Source of the DNA: Asterochloris sp. CNOR1
Taxonomy: Eukaryota > Chlorophyta > Trebouxiophyceae > Trebouxiales > Trebouxiaceae
Reading direction: 5' to 3'
DNA length: 64,000 nt
Assembly (NCBI GenBank): GCA_963969365.1
Contig: OZ017752.1
Coordinates: 2,604,001 to 2,668,000 of the forward strand
A model generated the notes under the pieces. That model ran no database searches. It saw only the letters and a program-made list of their open reading frames with translations, and was not told where the DNA came from. Within the stretch, counting starts at the first letter, position 1. Each line of letters starts with the position of its first letter. The translations under genes and the position numbers were made by a program. Below are positions 36,401 through 47,500 of this stretch, piece after piece.

Positions 36401-39400
36401 CTCTAGAAGAAGGTGAGACCCAATGTGAGGCGTTGTCGGGTGTTCTTTTGCTTGACTGAGCCATTGGCAGGCACATGGGTCCCCAGCAAAGATCAGCGAG
36501 CGGCTGAAAGACATGGCAGAAGCCTGTCAATCGACACGCCCCAGACCGCCCCTGCTTGCCTGCTTATGCGTGGCATTCTCAGCCTGCGTCTTCAGACGGT
36601 TGAGCAGGTCACGCTCCCTCATCAGCTCATCAGCCTTCTTATGCTCCGCGTCCACCTGCCGCTTCAGGCTATCGATCTCCCTTTCCAGGGCGCCAACCTC
36701 ATTCCTGCAGAAGGGGCCACCGGCCAGTGCTCTCAGCATGCCTGCTCAGGCTGTCACCATCCCACTTCAGGGCGCTGAGCACGTGCCCACAGCAGACAGC
36801 ACTTGCAGCATGCCTGGTGGTGCACAGCCTGCCCAAGCTGACCTCCCTCTCCCTGTCAGCATCACACTGTGAACAGACTGCAAGAGGAGCACAGCCAGGC
36901 ATGGGGCTTTTAGAGCCCCATGTGGCAGCAGGTACAGACTGTTGTCCATCTAGGCTTGGAGACTCACTTGGCATCATCCCTGTTTCTTTCCACATCGCTC
37001 TTCTGCCGTTCCAGCACCTTGAGCTTGGCCAGGGTCTGCTCCCGCGTCTTGGCTACCTTGGCGGCCTCAGCCTACAGCAACACAGGACATGGACTCACAA
37101 AACAATGTCATCTAAGCCTCTTGGCAGGTTTCAAGGGAGGCTCGCTCCCCGTGATGCCAGCCCTGATCATGGCAGGGGCACAAAGCACAGGTATGAGTCA
37201 CAATCGTTTCTGCTGGTTCCCAGGGCAGCCACTCTGCTGCAGCTTTCAAGGCCGTGTCTCAAGCAGCTACTACTTCTTGTGTTTTCTGCTTGCAGTGTTT
37301 GCGTGCATGCAGCTAGCAGCACCTTAACAGCTGCCCAACACAGGCCCATCAACATTTGAAGGCCAGGTGCGCAACGCGGATGCACCCGAGAAACCTTTCA
37401 GGCTGCACAGAAACTCGATACACACAGCAACGGTATGGCCCTCTTCTGTCCTGCAGCCGTGCTGCTCCCATGGCTCTGCTCCCTGCCCCACCTTGATCTG
37501 CTCAATCTCGGCGTCCTTCTGCTTGAGCTCCACCACCTTCTGGCTGTTCTCGGCCAGCAGCTGCGTGTTGGTGTGGATCTGCTCCTCCAAGTCATGGTGC
37601 AGCTTCTGCACCTTCTCGTTCAGCAAATTGTACTCCTTCTGAACACGGTCAGTGGCCACCTGCAGGTTGTAACACCAAGCATTCCATCAGACAAGTCATG
37701 GCCTCCATGGATGGGCTGTGCTCTTGCCTGACAGGCAGTGGCCATTTACAGAGGATACTTGAACACACGATGACTGATCAAGTCAGTCAGGGCTTCTCGG
37801 GGCAGGAGGTACCCTTCGCGGACACAGCCAGTGGCAGCCTGCAGCGCTTGCAAGACTAGCAAAGCAGGATGCCGAATTGAGCGGTGCTAAAGCTGCAGCT
37901 TGTATCCCCCCTGTAGCCACCCAATCTTTGTCTGCAAGTGCAGGTCTTACAGCCCATAGAATGCACCATGTGGCAGTGGCGCAAGCCCTAGTGTGATCAG
38001 GAGCCTTCAGGCTGGTATTCTGGTAAACTCCACAGCTGATCCCAGCCTCACCTGGGACCCCTCAATGCTGAGCGTCTTGACCTGTACAATGTTGACACTA
38101 GATACAACATGCCTAACAATGGCTCATGTTTGGGCCCAACCGGGACACCTCAAAGCTGCGTCGTGACCTATACAACACTGACACTGGACAGAACATGCCT
38201 GACAATGGCTCAAATTCAGCCGCACCTGGGACTCCTTAAGGCTCTGCTCCAGGCGCTGCACCTGCTCCTCTGCCTGTGTTGCGGCTGCAGACTTGGCCTT
38301 GATATCGGCCTGCCGCGCCTCCAGAGCGCTCTTCAGCTCCTTCATCTCCCTTTCCAGGCGCTCCTTCTTGCGCAGCTCCCTGCAGCACATTGTGAGACCC
38401 TCACCTGACAGGGGCTTGACAGCACTCTAGTGTGCTGGCCACCTCATCAGCAGCTGGTGAACCTTGGCAGGCAGAATGCATCCAGGGCAGGCTGCGCAAC
38501 GGGCTACAATAGGCACAGTGCTTCTGTAAGCTGCCTTCGCTGCTTTCGTGGCAGTGTTGCAGGCTACTTGAGGCCTGAGCGCTAAGAAGACCACACAAGG
38601 TGCCTAAGGGAAGAGTGCAGGCCAGGTCAACAACAGGCAAGTTGCGCCCACTGCACCAAGCAGCACTGCTCTCCAGCCTTCCACACAAAACCTCTAGCTC
38701 ACATTAGCAGGCTGCAGGAGATAAGCTTCCTCTGCATAGAGTGCGGCGTCCTTTAGCACCTGCCTACAGGCAAAGACTTTGCCACAGACAAAGTCAGGCC
38801 AGCTGTGCTTCAGCACCTATATCAGCTCATTTGACCAGCTGAGACATGGCCTGGCATAGGGACCTGCACTACATGCGGCAAATTGCATGGCTCACCGCTC
38901 GCCATCAGCCTTGCGTGCAGCAATCTGGTCCTTCAGCGCCTGCACCTGCGCCTCAGCCTCCAGCTTGCCAGCCTCGCTCAGGCGCAGCCCCTCATTGACC
39001 TGCAGGATCTCCCTCCGCAGGGCCACAATCTGGTCCACCTGCACACAGCCACACACAGCCATGTAGCAGGCACCCTCCAGCACGCAGAGACAGTCCCTGA
39101 TTGACCTGCAGGACCTCCCCTTGCAGGCCCAGAATCTTGGCTGCCTGTGTCTGCATGGCCTTGCCTGTGGCGGCTGTGCATGCGCAGGTACCTGCAATAA
39201 ATCCTTCAGGGCCATGTGGCAGCAGGGTCGTCAGGACAAGGTCTTCCTGGTCACCAGGCCAGCTGGGAGCCTGGCCTGGTGCCAGCCAGCAACATGTGTG
39301 GTGCTGCACAGACCTTCAAGGTGCAGTCAGGGCTGCTGCCTGCCAGATTGCTGTCTCTGAAGCATGGGACCCAGCCTTTTCACAGACAGCTCCGTTCTGT

Positions 39401-41013
39401 GGCCACCAGCCGCTTCTATTCTGTACTTCACATACAGCGCCAGCATGCTGCAGTGCAACCCTGACTCAGGCCAGACATTTATCTTCCAGTCCCTAGTCAC
39501 ACCCCTTTCTGCTGCAGCGCAGGCCAAGACTCTCACTGGCAGGTTCAATTTGTACATGAATTGGTGATGCCAGGATGCAGGGCCTGCTGGCATGGATGCC
39601 TGAGTTCTAGCCTATCAGACCCACACCACACACCTGGGCATCCCTCTCCTTGGTCAGCTCCTCCTTCTGCTGCAGCATTTCGTTCATGGTGGCCTCCTCG
39701 CCAATGCTCAGCCCTGCCCCAGCCTCTACCAGGCGCGTCAGATTGTTGATCTCCAGCTTCAGCTGCTGGGTCATATCCTTGGCCTTAGCCTCCTGCAGAG
39801 GTTAAGGGGGAAGCAGCATGTCAGGACACATGCAGCTGGCATGAGCAGTGCGCAGGGTGATCTGAATTGAGCCATGGGCTGCTGCCTGCGTCATGGCTGT
39901 CTGCAGAGACTGTGAGGGGAGAGCGGCATGTCAGTCTGCACTCAGGCGGCATCAGCCATGCCTTGTGGAAGCACAGGTGGGCCACCAGCCGCCAGGCGCA
40001 AGGCTTTTGTCACCTCCCCACCTTGAGGGTTAAGTGCATTGCACCAAGGTCTTTGGGAGCTATCTGCCATGCAGGCAAATTGCTCCCCCGCCTGCTGCCA
40101 CCCACTGCATGTCCTCAATGGTTTTGTCCCAACCAATGTCCAGTATTGTGGCTGTTCACCCATCGACGCCCACCTTTTCATGGCTGGCGTCCACCAGGCG
40201 CCAGGCCTTCTCCACCTCCCCCTTGAGGGTGGAGATGGTGCTTTGGTCCTCCTCGCTGAGGCGCAAGGCTGTCTGCACCTTCGCCGCATTGGCCACAATC
40301 TCGTTGTTTAATTCCTTTACCTTTTTGGTCAGGCGCTTTTCATTGTCTGCATGTGGCAGGACAGACAATGTTACCATGACACACAAGAGAGTGTCACTGA
40401 GCTGCTGCTAGGCATTGGCTCCTACTGGTGTGGGGCAGCGCATGTGGTGCAATGCACAATGTCTTTAAGACTACTCGTCACCCCTGACGGGCAAGCCATA
40501 GTTCAGCTTTGAGGCACATCTATGGAGTCCAAGCTGTGGGCTGCAGCGCTCATGCAGCATGAGGAAGCTTCTAGCAACGAAGCGCGCAGTCTACCCATGC
40601 CTTGCCAGCCCTACAGGCATGCAGTACAGGGCCAGCCCTGACCAAGAGTCAGCAGGCCGATCCTCTGGCTGAGCTCACCATGCGACTTGCGGACCGATTT
40701 GAACAGTTTTTCATACTCCTCCCTGAATCGCTCAAGGCTGCGGTCGCCAGTCAGCTCTTGCAGCACCTGCTGGCCAGCAAGGCTTCAGTCAGATGAGTGC
40801 AGGCATGCTGAGGTACCTGTGCATGCTCATGCTGGTGGAGGGGTTGAACAGACATGCGGGCGTGACCTACTCCCATGTCCTGGCCTCTGCATGAGACCAG
40901 CAATGGCTGGCGACCAGGCAGCCCACTCCCACCTCCTGAAACTCCCGCTCCAGAGCATCAAACGCCACGCCAGACTCTGCTGCAGCTCCCTTACTCTCCT
41001 TTTCGAGCTCCAT
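30401..41013 (-). CDS. CFAP58: Cilia- and flagella-associated protein 58 (CFAP58/CCDC147)
   Basis: Twenty exons join without any phase conflict into 865 residues (human CFAP58 is about 870): 41013-40933, 40766-40679, 40346-40174, 39792-39634, 39038-38896, 38379-38226, 37659-37492, 37071-36968, 36704-36560, 36295-36161, 35783-35700, 35449-35312, 35110-35030, 34576-34442, 34064-33904, 33336-33204, 32612-32554, 31984-31879, 31308-31207 and 30649-30401. The product is almost entirely coiled coil. Strongly conserved blocks are LTGDRSLERFREEYEKL, DNEKRL...ELN-EIV-N-AKV, LKQQQNLYEAVRADRNLYSK, NDELALLYEKIKIQQS, EELENPLNVHRWRKLEGSDP, LQKRLISKTEEVVEK and LARQPGPEVAEQL. The family acts in motile axonemes. 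The donor after 36560 is GC rather than GT, and one acceptor (37072) is TAG. Confidence 0.96.
35870..36050. repeat. Short tandem repeat, CAGCACACAGC-type, in a CFAP58 intron
   Basis: Units of roughly 30-65 bp built from CTGCAGCACACAGCACAG and AA-TCTGCAGCACA blocks recur about four times between exons 35783-35700 and 36295-36161. It is non-coding and probably arose by slippage or tandem duplication. Confidence 0.6.
38045..38240 (-). repeat. Two ~88-bp relics of a CFAP58 exon donor edge
   Basis: On the plus strand, CACCTGGGAC-CCT-AA-GCT-G marks the donor end of exon 38379-38226. The same edge recurs near 38049 and 38138, followed by near-identical ACAA-G-TGACACT-GA and ACA-CATGCCTAACAATGGCTCA blocks. 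The relics lie in the downstream intron in transcription order. Confidence 0.7.
39084..39140 (-). repeat. Relic of a CFAP58 exon segment (39038-38896)
   Basis: TTGACCTGCAGGA-CTCCC-T, then CAGG-CC and AATCTTG, match exon positions 38995-39036 at most bases. The copy lies upstream of the exon in transcription order, inside the preceding intron. Confidence 0.65.
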
Positions 41014-41532
41014 GTCTGTGTCGCCAAAGGCTTGTCTGGAGTCAGACAGTGCTCTGAGAGGACTCCAGGCGGCCCATGCACAACACAATGCTCTGCAAGA
41101 TAGAAGGCAAGTTTGACCTCGACTTTGCAGGCAGCCAATATCTGCAGAAATCTGCCGCAGCAGAAGCAGCATCACCCACTCAAGAGGTGCATCAGACGGA
41201 TCGGCCGGCGACTTGAGATAGCTCCATCTCACCGGCGGGGCAGCAGGCTTGGAGGATGCAGCAGGCTGGGATGCCCGTGACAGGGCATAGTGCTTATTGC
41301 CTGTCCTCCCTGCCAGGATGCAGAGCAGGGCTTTGTCTCAGGAAGGACACCAGTGCTCAGCCATGCTGCAGCGCCCACAACCTCAGGCCAGCACGCATGC
41401 CCTTTGTGCCACTGATTCGCCAGCTGCCTGGGCGCAAACGGCGGCGCCTTACCCATGCCAGGTGCGCTCCGCAGATGAGGTTCTCCTGCCTTGCTGGCAT
41501 TCAGCAATGCACTGCGCCGTTGTGCCACAGAC
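41014..41532. promoter_or_regulatory. Bidirectional promoter region, CFAP58 / EXECUTER
   Basis: This 519-bp gap between divergent start codons must hold both 5' UTRs. It is the longest head-to-head gap in the window, and an upstream non-coding exon for either gene could hide here. No X-box-like ciliary element was recognised with confidence. Confidence 0.4.
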
Positions 41533-44500
41533 ATGGCCACACTTCTTATGCTGCATTGCCTCACCCAGGACATTCATGCATTCCTACAGTGCCCAAGCGC
41601 ATGCAGGTGTCAAGCCTCGGATGGTAGCAGCAGCCGCAACAGTGGGAAGCCTCTGGAGGCCTCAGCCCGGCGCCCCTACAAGCGTATGCAGATGCGCCCC
41701 GAGACGGGCAGCAGCACAGAAGAGGACAAGCGAAGTCAGCAGGCGGCCAGTGCGCCAGACTCTGTGCCAACTGTCAGTGGCAGCGCAAGCTGGGAGCAGT
41801 GGAAGGAGGTGGGCTGCCGGGATGGCAGGGAGCTGTGTGTCAGGAAGCTCTGACTGGGCAGGTGGCAAGTTGGCCTGCTTGCTTGGGCTGCTGGGGTTGG
41901 GTGCATGCAGGCCTCCCAACTTGGCAGTGTGCCTGCCTCTGTGCTCAGCTGGTGACAGCGCAAGCTGGGTGCAGTGGAGGTGGGCTGCTGGTGCCTCCAC
42001 TCTGCTGTTGCTTCTGAAGGTGTTGCGCTGCAGGGACCAGCTGGGGCGAAGGTGCTGCAGATCTTCTACCTGCACGCTTGATTCCCAAGTGCAGCTGTGT
42101 CGTTGCTGCAGTCTTTTCCCGCCTGAATAGCTGGGGCTAAAGGCAATGGTTCAATCAAAACTGCACATGCACTCTCGACTCTTTGTGCTACTCAGTGCTG
42201 ACTGTGGGTAAACTGTGCTGCTGCTGCAGTTCTTTGCCCGTATGGACCAGCTGGGCCAGAAGGCGCTGGAGCTGCGCAGCGGGGTGGACCAGGCAGTGCA
42301 GAACGAGCGCTTCGAGGAGGCCGCCATGCTGCAGGAGCAGATCGACAAGCTCAGTGAGGAGGACGATGTCAACATGGTCATGAATGTGAGAAGGGCAGCT
42401 GCAAGGGGAGCAGTCTGCATTGACTTTGCACTGGGCAGTGGTGCCCAGGCGGCTGGGCAGCCAAGATCACGCCCGACAGGAGGCGCTGGCTGGGCAGCTC
42501 CGCAGGCATGGGAGGCCCTGTCAACATGATCGTGAAGGACGGCTGCATGGGTGGTGTCTGTGCCACTTGCAGTGGGCGGTCTAGCAGCCAGGCGGCTGGG
42601 CAGGCAAAGTCTGGCCAAGGTCTGGTGGTGTGGGGTCGTGCAGGGCAGGCATGTTCATGAGGACGTTGACGTGGCCTGTCCTGGTGTTGTCTGTGTCTCT
42701 GCGGTCTGTGTTGCTCCTCGGGCGGCTGGGCGGCAAAGATTTTTCCAAGGCTTGTTGCTGCTGGTCAGCTGGGCAGGCATGTCCACAGTGTCCTCAGAAA
42801 CTTCCTCTTGGTGCAGTGGTTGTCAGCCCTTTATGTAGCTGTAGTGTCCTCTGAGGTGCCTATGAAGCACAAGGTCTGGGGACCCTGCTGATGCTGCTTG
42901 TGTGCAGCAGGCCTACAGAAATGTCAGCAGCACGCTTGCCGGCCCCAGGCAGTGCCCTGCATGCTTGTGAGGGCGCCCTGGAGAATGTGCTGTTGAGGGT
43001 TCATGGCCAGCATCCCCTGAGCTATGTTGAGCCTGCTGTTCTGCTGCTTTGTCAAGTGTCCTTGTATGAGCCCTGCCTGCACCAAGCAGGCTGTTGAGGC
43101 TGGAGTTTCAGCACTGTTGGCCTCCCGCAAGCCTTGCTCCTGGCGCTGCAGGCGTTTGAGGCCGCCCTGGAGAACGAGGACTATGAGCTGGCCTCCAACC
43201 TGCGGGACAGGGCTGGGGTTGGTCTGTGCGGGTGGTGGGCATGTTCCAAGGGGGACGAGCCGGCTGGGCACTTGCTGTGGGTGGAGCCTGCCTTTGGGCG
43301 CTTTGTGGGGACCTACTTCAGCGCAAGGGAGCTGGCAGAGCTCACGGTGAGGCTTGTTGGCTCAGGCTCTGCTGAGCCCCTGCTCTCTGCTGCCAGTCGG
43401 GAGTGGAGGCCGTCTCCTGCTGCAATTCCATGCTTCGCCGTCGTCTGCATGGCACACCTGCAGACAGCACAACACAGAGGCTGCCCAGTAGCCGCAATAG
43501 TGCTGACCGGTGCTGAACAAGCCTGTTGCTGATGCAAGTACACACTGGCCATTCAGGTCACTCACGATTGCACTGCAGCCCAAATACGAGGCGAGCAGCC
43601 TGAGCCTGCATGAGGCCCTGCCACCGTCCCTCTACACCACAGTCCCTTACCTGCAGGCTCAGGCCTGTGCTGGACAAGGCTGCTGTCCTCTTCTAGCCCC
43701 CACTACATGATGCTGCCACTGTGCCTCAGCAGCATCTAAGCCGGGCATGTCATGAAGAAAGCTGTAGCCCTGCGCTTATGGTGGCCGTGGCTCCATTGCA
43801 TCCTGCCAGCAAGATGCCTGCCTATGTCTGCAGGGTGGGCATGTGATGGACGAGCCTGCAGCCCTGTACCAAGGGCCTCCAGGGCCGCCTTTTGGGCCCG
43901 TGCCAGAGCCTGGATCAGAGGGCGCCAGCGTCCTGGGCTCACCCCTTTTTGAGCTGTTTGTGACAAGCGACCAGTCAGGCAACATCCAGCAGGCCGCTGC
44001 AGTGCTCAAGTCGCCGCCAGGATCAGAGCCCATGCAGCAGCAGACTGGTGAGAGCAGGGCTCTGTGTGCACAACAAGTATGTGCAGGCTGCTCCTGGCCA
44101 TGGCTGGGGTAGTGAGCTGCACTTGCAGTGAGCTTCCAAGCCGCACCTCTAGGCAGCTGCAAGAAGAAAGCTGCCCAGTTGATTCCAGGCTCTGATTCCA
44201 GGCGTTACCCTGCTCTCTTGCTGCACGTGGGAGCCCAGCGTGCAACCCTCCTCCCTGCTGTGCTGCTGCAGGAGAGGCGTCAGGCTACACCCTGGAGCAG
44301 GGGCAGGACCAGCAGGGCAACCACATTGTGCAGATCACCATGCAGAACAACGGGCAGCAGCAGGGCCCACGGCCAGGGCTGCATGTGCCCCACCCCCTGC
44401 GGCCCTGGGGAGGCAGCAGGCCCCTTGCGGGCGTGGGGGCTGCAGTCGGCAACGGCAAGGGCTTCCTGTCTGGTAGCTCCGATGAGTCCAAGATCCTGCG

Positions 44501-47500
44501 CATGGGGCACAGCGGAGACAGCTTCCGCGTGGCTGGTGAGCAGAGGCCATCGTGCTGGTCTGCTGCTGCCTGCTGGGGTTGATGGGGCGTCTCGACCCCA
44601 GCTGCATGCTCCTCTAGACGCCCACCTTGGGGCAACATTTGGGTGCTGCCTGCTCCCTATGAACCCATAGTGCAGGCCTAGTGCTCAGCAGCTGCAGGCA
44701 GCTCAAGTCGGCTGAACATCTCGAATTGTTGCTTTCGCCATGGTGCCGCAAGTCCAAGGGTGCTCTCACCCAGACTTGGCCCTGACACCTTGCACTGTGG
44801 ATCAAGTACCACTCACCTCAATGTTGCACTGCTGCAGGCCCTGCGCTGAGCAGCTATGAGGACTTCAACACGATTCGGCGCCCTGCCAACATCACAATGC
44901 TGAGCAAGGACGAGTTTGTGGTGGACGTGCAGCCTGACGGGTCTGCGTCTGAGCTGCCTTCCACACTGCAGCTTGACTCAGGGTCCCCTGGCATCACCAC
45001 TGTGCCTATCGTTATTGGCGGGAATGTGGACAAGCTCTCAGGTGACCCACTCTTCAGCTCTTTGGCCCCCCTGCACGTGTGCAGTGCCCATGTGTTATCA
45101 CATGACTAGACCAGCTGCAACGTACATAGAAGCATCAAGGTGAGTCCCTGCCTTTGCTGACACATCCACGGTGCTGTTCTTGTCAGGGCTGTTGTGCATA
45201 TGCTGGTGGGCGACAGGGTTCATATGCTCTGCCAGAGAGACTGTGCTCATGCATCTGGGGAAGCAGCAGGCAAGCTGACAGTGTCAAATAGGCTCCCAAA
45301 AAGATGAACCCCTATATGTTTGACTGACACTGCAACAATCTTGACAGCTGCCTGTGGCTCCAGCTGTGCTGTTGTGCCCACCACATTGTGGATGAGAAAT
45401 GTTGCTGCGGATGAGGGCTTGCCAACCAAGAGCAGCTCTCAGTCCTGCCCTGTTTGTGCAATGAGAGCCTGCAGTATCAGCTGAGCGTTGAAGTGTCTTG
45501 TCCTCCCTGCTGTCGTTCATGGCCAGCAAGTCGCTGTCCATTGCACTTGTGTCAAGGATAGCTGTACTGTACTTGGCACCCAGCCCTCTTGTGCAGCGAA
45601 CCAGCACCAAGGTGCCCAAGTCCAGTCCAGTCTTGACCTCTAAGTACAGACACTATAATTCAACCTCCTCTTTTCAGGTAACAGCAAGGAGGAGGCGGCT
45701 GCACTCGCACAATTCATAAATGAGAGCCTGGCCCAGGCAGGGGCCGACCCCATCACCACGCAAGCGCTGGAGGAGGCAGTCAGGCAGGCCAAGCGCGAGG
45801 CTGCTGCACAGGGGCGCCCCAAGCGTGGGCGTCGCGGGGGTCAGCAGCAGCAAAGACAGCTGGGGCTGGTGGAAGGCGTGGTCGACGCCGACCAGATGCA
45901 GGAGCCTCCGCAGCTGCCTGAGGCAGTGCAGAGGGAGCGGGAAGAACGGGAGCGCGAGCTGCAGGCCCACCCGCTGCAGGTTAGTGTTTTGGGGAGTCCT
46001 TTGTGTTTGGCGTCTTGGGGCTGGGGCTTTTAAGGGGGCCCTCAGCTCGCCTCGCAGCTCTGTGAGGCGGGCAACAAGAGCAGGATGAATGGTGTGGGAG
46101 CTGCAGGCCCAGCCGCTGTAGTTATAGTCTCTTTGTGAAGTTTCCATGGGCATGCATTCAGAGAGAGCAGGAGGATTGGGAGCACAAGTTGCAGGCCCAG
46201 CCACTGTGGACATGGTCTTGCCCAGCCATTGTACATGTGTTCTATTCAAGGTGTCGGGTGTTGTGTCTTAAGGTTTGGGGCTTCCAATGGTGTCAGCCTG
46301 CAGGGCCGCTGCCTGAGGCAACTCAGTGGTCAACGGGACGAGGGCTGCAGGCCCTGCTGATGCAGGGGTGGTTCCCTTGAGGGTTCAAGGGCATGTCAAC
46401 CTGCCTGGCAGCTGTCTGAGGCAGTGCGGCAGTGCACCAAGTTGAGCACAACTGCGTGCTGCAGGTGGTGCATTTCTGTGGGATCCTGGGTTGCTGCTGG
46501 ACACGCATGCAGTATGATGTGCCTTGCGCATCTTACAGGCCTAACCCGTCACAGGACAGGTGGTTTACATGGAGGTGTGAGCTGCACGCGCAATCGCTGT
46601 CTTCAGGCTGTTTGAGAGTTCAGGCAGGGCGGCCTTTCATCCACATGGCTGCATGATGTTAGCGCTAGTGGTTCCCGACCCAGGCTGGCAGGCACTGCCT
46701 TTTAGCCCTGAGCCTGCCCCCTAATGCCTAGAAGTCTCGATGCTGTCAAGGCATCTATGTGGGTATGCACAGCCCTGTCCAGCCCAGATCCTCTGGGCAG
46801 CTGGCTAAAGGGACGCTGAAGGAGTGACCCTATGCCACGACCCCTGCAGGCCCTGATCGTGGAGGCGCAGGCTGACGGGTTCTCTGCGCCCCAGGAGCAG
46901 CTCGATGCTGCACTGCGCTCCATAGGCGCAGGCGCAGGCCCAGCCGACGCTAGTCTTACAGCGGCATCAGCAGGCCACTCTGCCCCCGCCGAGGGCGGTA
47001 CCATAGACAGGCCTGCTGCCAGCAGCACTAGCGACAGGAGGCAGGCCCCACAGGCCAGCAACAGAGGCAGTGAGGAAGAAAGGACCCTGTTTGCCATGTG
47101 GCAGGCTGTAGTTGCCCACAAGGCGAGCTTGGCAGACGAGCCAGAGGGCAGCCCAGCCTACATTGCTTACTATAACCTGGCTCAGTACCTGGTGTCCACC
47201 TCCAAGGTGCCCAGCAGGCCGGGCTTGTGGCTCCAGGTCCGCTTTGCGTGGGAGGCCAACTGGCGGCTTGCTGTCGCCATAGGCACCTGCTGGGACCTCA
47301 CAGCGGACAAGTCCTCCGAGGTAGACAGGCTTTCGGAGTGGTTTGCCCCGTTCAGGGAGGTGTTGAACTTCAGCGTGTCACTGCGGGAGCAGATGTTTCT
47401 CATGGGGCAGCACCTTCTCAACAATGCAGCTCTACGCCGCATCAACCGCGAGGAGCAGAAACATGCACGGGCTTATGCCAGGCCGCCCGGCCCCAGCAGC

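Noticed and set aside
43350-43830. Plus-strand open frames between EXECUTER exons 3 and 4 as extra exons
   Set aside because: Exons 3 and 4 already join in phase, and the intervening frames resemble decayed copies of exon 4 rather than new protein.
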